Assembly: GCA_016235155.1 (NCBI GenBank)
Contig: JACRLW010000069.1
Coordinates: 59,013-123,012 of the forward strand
Reading direction: 5' to 3'
DNA length: 64,000 nucleotides
Source of the DNA: Planctomycetota bacterium
GTDB taxonomy: Bacteria > Planctomycetota > UBA1135 > UBA2386
Both the position numbers and the translations under genes were made by a program. The notes below the pieces were generated by a model. The model saw nothing but the letters and a program-made list of their open reading frames with translations. It ran no database searches and was not told where the DNA came from. This document shows positions 8,528 to 17,431 of the stretch, one piece after another (positions within the stretch are counted from its first letter, which is position 1; each line of letters opens with the position of its first letter).

Positions 8528-10837
8528 CGATGGCGCGAGCGACACGCCCTGCACGTGCAGCGACGCACCGAGGTAGACGCTCGAGTTCGGGAGCGTGACG
8601 AACCAGTCGGCTTGGCCGGCGGCGAGCGGAACGGCTTCGAGGACGTCGGGGCTCGGGAAGAGCGTGCAGCCCGGCAGCCCGATCGACGTGAGGTCCAACG
8701 GCGACGCCGAGAAGCCGATGATCGCCGCGACTGCGGTCACGCCGGTCGCGAGCGGCGCGAAACGGGTGCCGGTGCGTTCGCCGATCACGGGCAGGGTGCC
8801 GGGTACGAGGCTTGCGCCGAGTTCACCGCAGCCGCGCCCCTCGATGCACAAGCCCGGAGTCGTGCTCCAGAGATCGATTGCGGGCCAGTTCGTGATCGTC
8901 GAGATCGCGCCGTCGATCGTCGTGCGGAGATCGCCCGCGCCCGGGTTCGACATGCCGAGGATGGCGACGAAGTTCACGCCGTCGGCGCGCTTCTGCATCG
9001 CGGCATGTGTGCCGGCGATCTCGCCGCCGTGGAAGCGCGAGCCGCTCGCGGAGTCGACGACCCAACCCATGCCGTAGTACCGCGCCTGGGCGCCCCAGAT
9101 CACCGGATCGACGGCCCACATCTCCGCGATGCTCGAAGCACTCAGGAGCGGCGAAGCCGAGGGATCCTCGAAGGCGCAGAGGAAGCGCGCATAGGCTTCG
9201 GCCGAAGTGACCCATCCGCCGAGCGAGTCGGCCGTCGCGACGTTGAAGCCGCCGTAGACGTACGGCACGGTCGCGCCGTCGCCGAGCACGGAGGTCCCGT
9301 AGCTGCGCGTCGGGAAGACGTAGGGCAGTTCGTGCGCGCCCTGCCCGCCGAGCGCGCTCTGCCCGATGCGCATGCGGCCGGCGCAGATCGGGCCGAGCAC
9401 TTGGGCCGTCACGTACGACGCGTAGTCCACGCCGGCGACCGTCTCGACGATCCGCCCGAGCAGGCAGTAACCGAAGTTGGAGTACTCGTAGCGCTGGTAC
9501 GGCGCGCTCGCGAAGGGCCGCGTCGCCATGTACTCGACCCACATCCATGGGTCGGTCGGCAGCGGGCGTTGCAGCGCGTTCGCGATCGCGACTTCGTTGC
9601 CGATCAGCGCCGTCGTGCCGATGCCCGACGTGTGCCGCAGGAGCTGGCGCACGGTCATGGTCTGCGCACCGGGATCGACGTAGTTGCTCAGGTCGAGGAT
9701 GGTCGCGACGCGCTGATCGAGCCCGATCAGATTGCGCTCGACGAGTTGCAGCACGGCGACGGCGGTCAGCGTCTTCGACATGCTGCCGATCCGCGCGTCG
9801 CTGTCGGGCTGGGCCGTCGTCGCACCGGTGCGCGTGCGGTTGTAGCCGCGGGCGTGGACGAGCCGGCCGTCCTTCGTGACCGCGAGGACGGCGTGGGCGA
9901 CGTTGCCCACCGTCATGTAGTTCTGCATCGCGACGTCGAGCGGCGCGAGTTCGGGCGTGCTCGAACCGGTCGCGAGGAACTGGAACGGCGCGCTCGTCCG
10001 ATGCCAGGTCACGGTGTGCCGGATCGTGCTGCCGTCGTCCCAGCTCTCGACGGCGAGCGGCAGGTGATCGCGCGCGAGCATCCAGCGCGTGAGCGGCGGC
10101 AGCTCCGCGTTCGAAACGCCGGCGCTCGCGTCGACCGGGCTCGGACTCGCGAGGGAGAGCGCAGCGAAGCGCACGGCACCCGGCGAGCCATACGCCGTGA
10201 GCGACGGCACCATCCGCGCGCCGGAGCTCGCATTGCTCAGCCACGACGCGAAGGCCGTCGCGGCGAGTTCGGAGGTCGACGTGGCCGCGGCGCCGGCGGC
10301 GAAGAGCGCGCACAGCGTCTCGCTTCCGGTCGTCCCGCTGCCGCCGAGTCGCAGGAGTTCGCGGCCGAGCGCGCGCTGCGCGGTCACCGTTGCAGCGAGG
10401 TTCGCCGGTGCGATGCGGCGCACGAGGGTCACGACGGGAGAAGTCGCCGCGTCGCGCCGCCACACCGACGCATGGCGCTCGTTCGGCGCGTCGCCGACGG
10501 TGTCGAGGCACACGAGGCGATAGCCGGCCGCGGCCCTCGCACCCGACGTCGCCAGGAAAGCCGTCTCGTCCTCGCCATGGATGATCGCCCAGTCGATGCC
10601 CGACGCGTCGCGCTCCCAGACGACCGCGTGCACGCCGGCCGGCGCGGCGTCGCGCGTGCTCAGCGCGATCGGCCGGTAACCGGCGCCGCGACGCTCGGCC
10701 GCATATTGAGGCAGCGCGGAATCGGCGATCTCGACGTCGGCCAGGCGATCCTGGGCGAGCGAGGGTGCGGCGAGGATGAAGGCGACGACGAGGGCGGCGA
10801 CGAGGGCGGCGAGAGTGGAGCGGGGCACGGGGGGCAT
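8474..10837 (-). CDS. Secreted serine hydrolase: BTRD1-like N-terminus, class C beta-lactamase domain, C-terminal module
   Basis: A 787-residue exported protein with a signal peptide ending near ILAAPSLAQD (residues 21-30). Residues about 40-135 contain tandem units of the type GYRPIALSTR...AVVWERD and GYRLVCLD...ASVWRRD, like the bacterial tandem repeat domain 1 (BTRD1) found on polyglycine-hydrolase-like enzymes. Residues about 300-650 form a class C beta-lactamase/DD-peptidase fold with the nucleophile motif S352-M-S-K355, Y452-S-N454 and a later HGG. The last 110 residues (with IGLPGCTLFPSPDVLEAVPL) are the recurrent module of this window. Such enzymes cleave peptides or esters; the substrate is unknown. 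The 5' end and upstream region are duplicated near 21.2 kb. Confidence 0.82.
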   Translation of the reverse strand: MPPVPRSTLAALVAALVVAFILAAPSLAQDRLADVEIADSALPQYAAERRGAGYRPIALSTRDAAPAGVHAVVWERDASGIDWAIIHGEDETAFLATSGARAAAGYRLVCLDTVGDAPNERHASVWRRDAATSPVVTLVRRIAPANLAATVTAQRALGRELLRLGGSGTTGSETLCALFAAGAAATSTSELAATAFASWLSNASSGARMVPSLTAYGSPGAVRFAALSLASPSPVDASAGVSNAELPPLTRWMLARDHLPLAVESWDDGSTIRHTVTWHRTSAPFQFLATGSSTPELAPLDVAMQNYMTVGNVAHAVLAVTKDGRLVHARGYNRTRTGATTAQPDSDARIGSMSKTLTAVAVLQLVERNLIGLDQRVATILDLSNYVDPGAQTMTVRQLLRHTSGIGTTALIGNEVAIANALQRPLPTDPWMWVEYMATRPFASAPYQRYEYSNFGYCLLGRIVETVAGVDYASYVTAQVLGPICAGRMRIGQSALGGQGAHELPYVFPTRSYGTSVLGDGATVPYVYGGFNVATADSLGGWVTSAEAYARFLCAFEDPSASPLLSASSIAEMWAVDPVIWGAQARYYGMGWVVDSASGSRFHGGEIAGTHAAMQKRADGVNFVAILGMSNPGAGDLRTTIDGAISTITNWPAIDLWSTTPGLCIEGRGCGELGASLVPGTLPVIGERTGTRFAPLATGVTAVAAIIGFSASPLDLTSIGLPGCTLFPSPDVLEAVPLAAGQADWFVTLPNSSVYLGASLHVQGVSLAPSSTPPIALSHAAVLRIGG

Positions 10838-10912
10838 GATCCGGCGCGCGGGTGGTCGGCAGTGCGCGCGGAATACGGAGGACGGGGCGCGGCGACCACA
10901 GCAGGTCGCGAC
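10799..10912 (-). repeat. Duplicated 5' region, copy A (start of the serine hydrolase gene plus about 75 bp upstream)
   Basis: This stretch covers the first 13 codons of the serine hydrolase gene and about 75 bases upstream. Aligned by eye to 21141-21254 it matches at roughly 80% of 110 positions without gaps, including the start codon and the encoded RSTLA-LV peptide. The match fades beyond 10912 and inside the coding region. It therefore spans a whole translation-initiation region and probably the promoter. Confidence 0.75.
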
Positions 10913-10993
10913 CGGCGCGAGGATTCAAGGATGGGCGTAACGCCTCGAGCGTCGCGACGCTCATGAGGGTGTCCTCTTCCAAGGAGCCGATCC

Positions 10994-11482
10994 ATGACCT
11001 TCCGTCTCTCGACCATCGTCCTCGCCTCGCTGCTCTGCGCGGCCGCTCCCGCCCAGACCGACAACGTCGTCTCGATCGGTGCCGGCTGCACCTCCGGCAT
11101 CATCCGCCCGTTCCTCGGGATCACCGGCACGCCTCGCCCCGGGCAGACGCTGACCTTCACGCTGTCCAACAACTACCCGGTCGGCACGATCGTCTACCGC
11201 AATTGCCCGCTCTGGCTGGGCGCGTCGCGCACCAGATGGGGAGCTGTGATCCTGCCCTGCAACCTGGCGCCGCTCGGTTCGCCGAACTGCTGGCTCTACG
11301 AGTCGCTCGACATCGAGGCATTCAACACCGGGACCGCGCCGGTGCAGACCTGTTCGCTTCGGATCCCGAACGACAGGGGCCTCATCGGCGCGGTGTTCCA
11401 CGCGCAATGGCTGGTGCCGATCCTGGGCGGCAATCCGTGGCTGCTCACGACGAACGCATATGCGATCACGATCGAGCCGTGA
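10994..11482 (+). CDS. Small secreted protein consisting mostly of the C-terminal module
   Basis: 162 residues: a signal peptide (MTFRLSTIVLASLLCAAAPA) followed almost at once by a single beta-rich domain with GITGTPRPGQTLTFTLSN, LGSPNCWLYESLDIEAFNTG and IPNDRGLIGAVFHAQWLVP. The same order of motifs forms the C-terminus of much larger proteins in the window, so this gene encodes the module nearly on its own. That makes it a useful reference for the module's limits (about 130 residues). It is transcribed divergently from the serine hydrolase, with 156 bases between the start codons. No enzyme motif is seen; function unknown. Confidence 0.68.
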   Translation: MTFRLSTIVLASLLCAAAPAQTDNVVSIGAGCTSGIIRPFLGITGTPRPGQTLTFTLSNNYPVGTIVYRNCPLWLGASRTRWGAVILPCNLAPLGSPNCWLYESLDIEAFNTGTAPVQTCSLRIPNDRGLIGAVFHAQWLVPILGGNPWLLTTNAYAITIEP

Positions 11483-11534
11483 CCGGGCTGTCCGCGACCG
11501 GACGCGAGCGTGGTTCCCCAGCCATCGATCCTGA

Positions 11535-13094
11535 CTACCGGCAGAGTTCGAACGACAAGCCGGTGCTCATCGACAGCCCCGCCGGCGCGGCGGCGTCGAG
11601 CACGAAGGCCTGCTGGAACAGGCGGGCGCCGTCGAGCGATGGGATGGCCGGGATCGCGAGCGGCAATGCCGCGCTCCCCGCGCCGGGCGCACCGACTGCG
11701 CCGGAAAGCACGAGTCCGACGCTGGTCAGCAGCGCGCTCGGGTCGAACCACAGCGTGCCGCCGAGCAACGGGATGCCCGCAGACGGCGCATACGCGAGCA
11801 CGAGGATGCACGGCGCGGCCCCGACCCCGCGGCTGACGTTCAAAGCGAAGCCGGCGTTGCCGAGATATGGGAAGCCGCCGCCCGTGTCGAGGCTTGGTGC
11901 GATGCCGGCGGCACCCGGCGTGGCGTTGCCGTACTGCTGCGCGAACGCGCAGCGATGCAAGCCGAGCAACAGTCCGCCGGCCCAATCGTCCAGCGTCCGT
12001 CCCACCACGAAGGTTCCGTCCGCGCTGAGGCGCGCGGGCAGTGCCGTCGGGCCTCCGACCGTCAGCGGGAGTTCTCCGATCGCGTTGATCGCGAAGATGC
12101 CGGCGAGCGGGCCGGACACGTCGGTGGTGCCGCTCGGGTCGGTCTCGAACGCGATGGTGCTGCCGGTGACGAGGCCCGCTGTCGGGTTCAGTGGCACCAG
12201 CTCGACGCGCGCGAAATCGGTGTAGTAGGACGGATTGGTCGGACCGGTGCCGTGGGAGATGTCCAGATCGGTCACGCCCCAGCCGCCGCGGGCCAACGCC
12301 GAGGTATAGGCCGTGCCGCGGCGAATGCCGACGGTCAGACCAGCTTCGAGCCCGACGGCGTGCAGCCAGAAGAACAGCTCACGGTCGTGCGACACCGCGC
12401 CATTGGGGAGCGCACCGACGGTCAGGGTTCCGTCGGCGCCGATCGAGTACGCGCCCGCGGAGTTGTAGTTCGCGTTCACGTGTGCGCCGTTCGGGGCCAC
12501 ACTGTGGCGCAGGCCGCTCTCGACGAAACCGCCGGCACCGTCGAAGGTCACCACGCCGAGATCCGACACCGAGGACAGGCCGGCGGAGTCGTTGCGCAGC
12601 ACGAGCCGCGCGACGTGGTAATCGCCGAGCAGGGAGGAGTTCGACATGCCCGACGACAGAGCGACCGCGATCGCCTGCGAGGTCTCCGGATCGGCTTGCG
12701 TGCGCGCGTGCAAGGCGACGCTGCCGTCGGCGCGGACGAACAAGCGCGCGATGTCGGTGCCTGGGTTGGACGGATCGAAGTCGAGCGTCAGGATGCCGTC
12801 GGTGCCCACCGCGTAGACACCCGAGTCGGTCTCGGTGATCTGCATCACCTGCCCGCCCGCACAGACGTCACGGACGGCGAAAGTCAGCGCCACGGCGCCG
12901 GCGGGCGTGAACGTCAACAAGCCGTTGTCGGCAACGATGCCGGGGCCCTGCGTCGGGCACGGCCCACCGAAGTACGTGCCGATCGATCCGACCCGATAGG
13001 TACCCGAGAGCGGCTGCACGCCCTGCGCGTTGATCAGCGCAGTGACGAGGCCGACGGCGAACGGGAACGACGTGACGGCGCGGCTGAGTCTCAT
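11535..13094 (-). CDS. Secreted repeat protein of unknown function with the C-terminal module
   Basis: The 519-residue product begins at the ATG at 13092-13094 with MRLSRAVTSFPFAVGLVTAL, a signal peptide; upstream codons in the same frame are arginine-rich and not credible. The body contains three divergent units of the pattern L-x-G-x-Y-x-V ... G-x-x-x-F/L-x-x-x-G (LSGTYRVGSIGTYFGG, LLGDYHVARLVLRND, IFAINAIGELPLTVGG), each about 120-130 residues, suggesting repeated beta-domains. The last 110 residues end with the module signature LDGARLFQQAFVLDAAAP. It is convergent with the small secreted protein gene (52 bases between stops). Probably a cell-surface or extracellular protein; no catalytic motif. 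Confidence 0.7.
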   Translation of the reverse strand: MRLSRAVTSFPFAVGLVTALINAQGVQPLSGTYRVGSIGTYFGGPCPTQGPGIVADNGLLTFTPAGAVALTFAVRDVCAGGQVMQITETDSGVYAVGTDGILTLDFDPSNPGTDIARLFVRADGSVALHARTQADPETSQAIAVALSSGMSNSSLLGDYHVARLVLRNDSAGLSSVSDLGVVTFDGAGGFVESGLRHSVAPNGAHVNANYNSAGAYSIGADGTLTVGALPNGAVSHDRELFFWLHAVGLEAGLTVGIRRGTAYTSALARGGWGVTDLDISHGTGPTNPSYYTDFARVELVPLNPTAGLVTGSTIAFETDPSGTTDVSGPLAGIFAINAIGELPLTVGGPTALPARLSADGTFVVGRTLDDWAGGLLLGLHRCAFAQQYGNATPGAAGIAPSLDTGGGFPYLGNAGFALNVSRGVGAAPCILVLAYAPSAGIPLLGGTLWFDPSALLTSVGLVLSGAVGAPGAGSAALPLAIPAIPSLDGARLFQQAFVLDAAAPAGLSMSTGLSFELCR

Positions 13095-13281
13095 GGTGCG
13101 GATCGCTCGTGGATTCGGGAGCCCCGGATCACGCGGGACGGCGAAGAGTATCCCGGTCCTCGCCGGTCGCGCGCGCGGGCGACGCGCGAAGGACGCGATG
13201 CTGCGCTGCGACCGGCGGATCCCGGTTCGCGGCATCCTGGACTTGCGATCCGTGAGTCGCCGGCCGCTATCGTCCCGCGAC

Positions 13282-13842
13282 GTGACGAAGCGACTCGCAC
13301 GATCCGTTCTCGACCGCTTGGTCGCCGATTCGGCGGCGGTGACGCGGCGTCACACGGCGAATCGGGCCGCGGGCTTCGACGGGTTCATCGCGGCCGATCC
13401 GCTGCGAGCGCAGGAAGAACGGGTGCGGCTGCGCGAGCGCGCCTCGAGTTTCGTCGAACTCGGCTGCGGCAGTGGACTCATCACGATCATCGCGGACCTT
13501 CTCGGTTACGACGCGTGCGGAATCGAGAGCCGGGCCGAACTCGTCGCCGCCGCCGAAGAACTCGCCGCGCGCCACGGCGCGGCTCCGCGCTTCGTACTCG
13601 GCTCGTTCATGCCGAGCGACGCCGACCTCGGTGAACTTCTCGACGCCGACTTCCACCTCACCGATGACAGTCTGCCGAGCGCTTGGACCGAGGTTCGACT
13701 CACCGACTTCGACATCGTCTACGCGTTTCCGTGGCCGGGCGAGGAAGTGGTGTTCTTCGACCTCATGCGTCGTCATGGTCGGGCGGGGCAGACCCTGTTG
13801 ACGTTCGACGCCGGCGAGGGGTTTGTCGAACACGCGCAATAG
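13282..13842 (+). CDS. Small class I SAM-dependent methyltransferase-like protein
   Basis: The 186-residue protein carries a SAM-binding motif I, FVELGCGSGLITIIA (residues about 54-68), followed by an acidic residue at the end of strand 2 (GIES) and a motif IV-like stretch DIVYAFPWPGEE. These are the hallmarks of a Rossmann-type methyltransferase. Substrate is unknown; in style it is close to methyltransferases that act on small molecules or proteins. The start is uncertain: I chose the GTG at 13282 (VTKRLARSVLDRL) because codons upstream are arginine-rich, but an in-frame GTG at 13252 and an ATG at 13198 exist. It stands alone, divergent from the secreted repeat protein and convergent with the PPC-domain gene. 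Confidence 0.68.
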   Translation: MTKRLARSVLDRLVADSAAVTRRHTANRAAGFDGFIAADPLRAQEERVRLRERASSFVELGCGSGLITIIADLLGYDACGIESRAELVAAAEELAARHGAAPRFVLGSFMPSDADLGELLDADFHLTDDSLPSAWTEVRLTDFDIVYAFPWPGEEVVFFDLMRRHGRAGQTLLTFDAGEGFVEHAQ

Positions 13843-13889
13843 CCGGCGCATCGCCCGTCCCGAGATCGGAGCGGAGGATGTCCCGAGCG

Positions 13890-16058
13890 TCATCTGCGCG
13901 CCACCTCGAACGGGATCGCGGGCAGCGTGCCGGCGGTGCGCGGCTCGGCGGGGCGGCGTGGGGGTTTGGAGGCGGCGGCAGCGGGGCGCTCCGGACGCAC
14001 GTCGACGATCAGATTGCCGGCGCGCCCGCGGAGGTCGTCGCGGTTCTCGACTGCGATCGACAGAACGAAGTGGTCCCCGCGTTGCTGTGCATTGGCGATG
14101 CGGAGACCCGGCAACGGATCCCGCAGCAGGAACTCGAGTCCGCTCACATTGCGGACGCCGTCGGCGACGGTCACCTCGGTCGTGTCGCCGGCCCGCAGTT
14201 GCACCGGTTCCTCGTGGTGACGGAGGCGTGGTAGCGGGACACGGCCGGCAGCGCGCACCGTGCAGAGCAGTTCCGCGGCCGGCACGAGGTGACGGTAGGC
14301 GAACGCCTGCATGCAATCGTCACAAGGTTCGGCGCGGTGGCGCACATCCTGCCCGGCGATCCTCGCCCGCCCTTCGATCGCGAGCGACACGGGTGCCTCC
14401 GCGGTGCCGGCGGGTGCGGTCAACGTGATCGGCAGGCGATCGACGGAACCAGGTACGATTGCGCCATCGAGCCGGAAGCCGACCGGGGCTTTCACCAGTT
14501 CCAGCGCCACGGCGCCGAGAAAGCCTTCCCGCCGGGCGACATGGACCGTGACGACGGCAATACCGCCGGCGCGCACCTGGATCGCCGATGGAACGACGCG
14601 CAGCTCGAAGTCGGGCTGCGGCGGACCGACTCGCAGCCGGTATGCATGCTCGGGGGAGCCCTTCTGCCGCGTGTCGGTGACGAGCAAGTGGTAGACGCCG
14701 TCGGCAGGCAGCGTGCAATCGAGGTGGGAGTCGGAGGTCTGGGTGAGCAGGCCGCTGGCGAGGTTCGGGTCGTCGTCGTTCTGCACGACCACGCGGCCGC
14801 TCTGGTGCACCAGACGAAGCATGGAATCGAGCGGCGAGCCGAGCCGGGCCGCTGCGACCTCGGCGACGATGCGTTGACCGTGCCGTCCGGCGAACGCGAA
14901 CGCGTCGACGTCGCCGGGGCGTTCGACGATGCCGTTCACGACGACGGGCAGGCGCAGTTGCTGCGCGGTCTCGTCATTGGGTTCGCACTCGCCCATCTCG
15001 GGCCGCCGGCCGGCGGCGAACGGCACACTGTCGCCGTCGGCCGACGTCGGATCGACCGTGACGGTGCCGACCTCACCCTTGCGCAACGCGATCTCGGTGG
15101 TCGTCTGTTCGAGGTTGAACCCACGCAGTTGCACGCGCGTGCGTTCGCCTGCCCGGGCGCCGAGTGGGAACACCGACGTCACGATCGGCAGTTCGCCGAT
15201 GGTGAGTCGATAGACGAAGTCCTCGCGCCCGCGGAACAGCGCGTCGCGGATCTCGAGCACGTAATCGCCGTCGGCGGGCGCGACCCACGACAGCAGAGGG
15301 TCGGGGTCCGGGCCGCGGTCGTCGGCGAACGCCAGTTCCACGCCGCGCTCGTCGTGGATCGCAAGCGTCGCCTGGAACCAGCCGGGCACCGCGTCGGCGA
15401 GGAATGGCAGCAGCGCGCGCGCCGCGGCGTCGGCGACGAGGTGGGTGCCCTGCGGGGCGCGGAAACGGTAGCGATCGACGTCGCCGGCCAGGATCCGGCC
15501 GTTCATGACCACGGGCAGCTCGATCGAATCGGCTCCCCCCGGGGGGCTGCCCGGTTCCGCTTCGGGAAGTTCGCGCAGGGATCCGACCACGAAGCGAAGC
15601 GGATTCGACAGGCCGTTGGGAGACAGCAGTCGCAGGTCGAGATCGCCGCACGGCGCGTCCGGAGCGGCGACGACGCGCAAGACGACGGTCTCGGCGAGTT
15701 GTGGGCTCACTTCGCGGCGGCTCGCGGCGAGTTGTGCGCGCAATCGATCGGCCAACGCCACGTCGGCGGTCGACAGTTCGCCCTGCTGTCGCTTCTTCTG
15801 CAGTTGTTGCAGCGTCTCGCGTGCCTCGTTGCGTTCGCGGTTCGTCATCGGGCGCGTGCGCTCGAGGATCTCGGCCGAGAGCCCCGGTACCGAAGCGTGG
15901 ATTCCGGTGGTCGCTTGCAGTCCCTTGCCGCCGAGCGTCACGACGACCGTCGTGCCGCGCTGAAGGCCCGCGGGATACGCATAGGCGAGATGCGGGGCCT
16001 CCTGTGCGCCGGCCGCGGCGAACAGGACCAGCAGGACGCCGGGCATGCGGAGTTTCAC
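13890..16058 (-). CDS. Secreted protein with bacterial pre-peptidase C-terminal (PPC) domains
   Basis: 722 residues with a signal peptide (MPGVLLVLFAAAGAQEAP). Two PPC-type beta-sandwich domains are visible by their D-V-D-x-[YF]-x-F signature: GDVDRYRFRAPQG and GDVDAFAFAGRHGQ, each followed by the matching V-A-D/E-V-A-A strand and a D-x-D-P loop. A coiled-coil-like stretch (RNEARETLQQLQKKRQQGE) lies near residue 85. In planctomycetes such proteins are almost always encoded with DUF1501 and DUF1549/DUF1553 proteins, as here. The GTG start overlaps the DUF1501 stop (GTGA, 16055-16058), so it is the last gene of that operon. Exact function of the trio is not established. Confidence 0.85.
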   Translation of the reverse strand: MKLRMPGVLLVLFAAAGAQEAPHLAYAYPAGLQRGTTVVVTLGGKGLQATTGIHASVPGLSAEILERTRPMTNRERNEARETLQQLQKKRQQGELSTADVALADRLRAQLAASRREVSPQLAETVVLRVVAAPDAPCGDLDLRLLSPNGLSNPLRFVVGSLRELPEAEPGSPPGGADSIELPVVMNGRILAGDVDRYRFRAPQGTHLVADAAARALLPFLADAVPGWFQATLAIHDERGVELAFADDRGPDPDPLLSWVAPADGDYVLEIRDALFRGREDFVYRLTIGELPIVTSVFPLGARAGERTRVQLRGFNLEQTTTEIALRKGEVGTVTVDPTSADGDSVPFAAGRRPEMGECEPNDETAQQLRLPVVVNGIVERPGDVDAFAFAGRHGQRIVAEVAAARLGSPLDSMLRLVHQSGRVVVQNDDDPNLASGLLTQTSDSHLDCTLPADGVYHLLVTDTRQKGSPEHAYRLRVGPPQPDFELRVVPSAIQVRAGGIAVVTVHVARREGFLGAVALELVKAPVGFRLDGAIVPGSVDRLPITLTAPAGTAEAPVSLAIEGRARIAGQDVRHRAEPCDDCMQAFAYRHLVPAAELLCTVRAAGRVPLPRLRHHEEPVQLRAGDTTEVTVADGVRNVSGLEFLLRDPLPGLRIANAQQRGDHFVLSIAVENRDDLRGRAGNLIVDVRPERPAAAASKPPRRPAEPRTAGTLPAIPFEVARR

Positions 16059-17413
16059 AGGATCTCCCGCAACAGCCCGCGCGTCGTGTCGCCCGGGTCA
16101 GGGTCGGGCAGCACGCGAACTTCGTGGCCCTGCGGATGCGGCAAGCGGGTCTTCGGGTCGATGCCGAGCCGCTGGTAGATGCTGCGGAGCACGGTGGCGG
16201 GCGGCACCGGCCGGTCGGCGACGTCTTCGCCGGTCCGATCGGAAGCGCCGACGACCGTGCCGCCGCGGAAACCCCCGCCGGCGACGAGCGCCGAGAAGAC
16301 ACGGCCGTGGTGGCCGCGTCCGCCGTTCCACGGGGATTCCCACTGGACCTTCGGCGAGCGGCCGAACTCGCCGGTCCACCAGACGATGGTCGACGCGAGC
16401 AGACCGCGGTCGGCGAGGTCCTGCAACAGCGTCGCCACGCCGCGGTCCATCTCGGGCAACTTCCGACGCATTGCCTGGAAGTGCTCTTTGTGGGTGTCCC
16501 AACCCTGGTAGTTGATCGTCACCCACGGCACGCCCTGCTCGACGAGCCGGCGCGCCTGCAGGCACGACTGGCCGAACGTGTTGCGGCCGTATGCGTCGCG
16601 CACCTTGGCATCCTCCTGCGAGAGGTCGAAGACCTTGCCGGCATCGCCGAGGATCAGGTCGTAAGCGGTTGCTTCCGCCTCGCGCAGTGCCTCGAGTTCG
16701 CGGTCGTCGCCGAGTGCCTTGCCGAACGTGTCGAGTTCGCGCAGCAGGTCGCGCCGTGCCTGCTGCCGCTGAGCGTCCATGCCGGGCGCCACGACGCCCT
16801 CGACGACGAACGGATCCAGCGCGGGATTTCCGCCGGTCGCGAACGGCTTGTGTCGCGCGCCGAGAAAGCCGGCCTCCGAGAAGCGGCCCTGCGGCTGCGT
16901 GAGCACGACGTACGGCGGGACCAGGCTGCGATAGCCGCCCTCGCGGCCGAGGAACAGCGAAGCGACGGCGCCGGCGCACGGGTGCACGATGCCGTCGCCG
17001 GCCGCCTGACCGGTCTGCACCAGGTACGACGCCGTTTCGTGCGCGTTGGTGCCGTGCGTGACGCTGCGCAGCAGCGCGTATTGGTGCGCTTGTTTGGCCA
17101 GCAGCGGCAACAGTTCGCCGATCCGCACGCCGGCGACGTTGGTGGCGATCGGCGCGCCGAGGGAGCCGGAGTAGTCGCCGCCGGCCTCGGGCTTCGGGTC
17201 GAACGTGTCGAGGTGCGACGGCCCGCCCCACATCCAGATCTGGATCACGGACTTCGCCTTCGCGCGCGGCAGCGGTGCCAGGGACCGCAGTTGCGGTGCG
17301 AGCAACAGGGCTCCGCCGGCCGCGGCTCCGGCGCGCAACACGTCGCGGCGGGTGGGTGCGGTCGTGGCGCCTGCAGTCGAAACGCCGGCCACGCGGTTTG
17401 TGTCGTTCGTCAT
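16055..17413 (-). CDS. DUF1501 domain protein (sulfatase/alkaline-phosphatase-like fold), Tat-exported
   Basis: The 452-residue product has a Tat signal with twin arginine at residues 22-23 (TRRDVLRAGAAAGG), then the DUF1501 opening IWMWGGPSHLDTFDPKPEAG and the later INYQGWDTHKEHF, WTGEFGRSPKV and GRGHHG motifs. DUF1501 proteins share the alkaline-phosphatase/sulfatase fold, but their substrate is unknown. I chose the ATG at 17411-17413 over the GTG two codons upstream because a GAGGTG Shine-Dalgarno-like element lies a few bases before it. Its stop overlaps the PPC gene start, and it begins 19 bases after the DUF1549/DUF1553 stop, forming the standard planctomycete trio. Confidence 0.9.
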   Translation of the reverse strand: MTNDTNRVAGVSTAGATTAPTRRDVLRAGAAAGGALLLAPQLRSLAPLPRAKAKSVIQIWMWGGPSHLDTFDPKPEAGGDYSGSLGAPIATNVAGVRIGELLPLLAKQAHQYALLRSVTHGTNAHETASYLVQTGQAAGDGIVHPCAGAVASLFLGREGGYRSLVPPYVVLTQPQGRFSEAGFLGARHKPFATGGNPALDPFVVEGVVAPGMDAQRQQARRDLLRELDTFGKALGDDRELEALREAEATAYDLILGDAGKVFDLSQEDAKVRDAYGRNTFGQSCLQARRLVEQGVPWVTINYQGWDTHKEHFQAMRRKLPEMDRGVATLLQDLADRGLLASTIVWWTGEFGRSPKVQWESPWNGGRGHHGRVFSALVAGGGFRGGTVVGASDRTGEDVADRPVPPATVLRSIYQRLGIDPKTRLPHPQGHEVRVLPDPDPGDTTRGLLREIL

Positions 17414-17431
17414 GGTCACCTCACGATGCCA

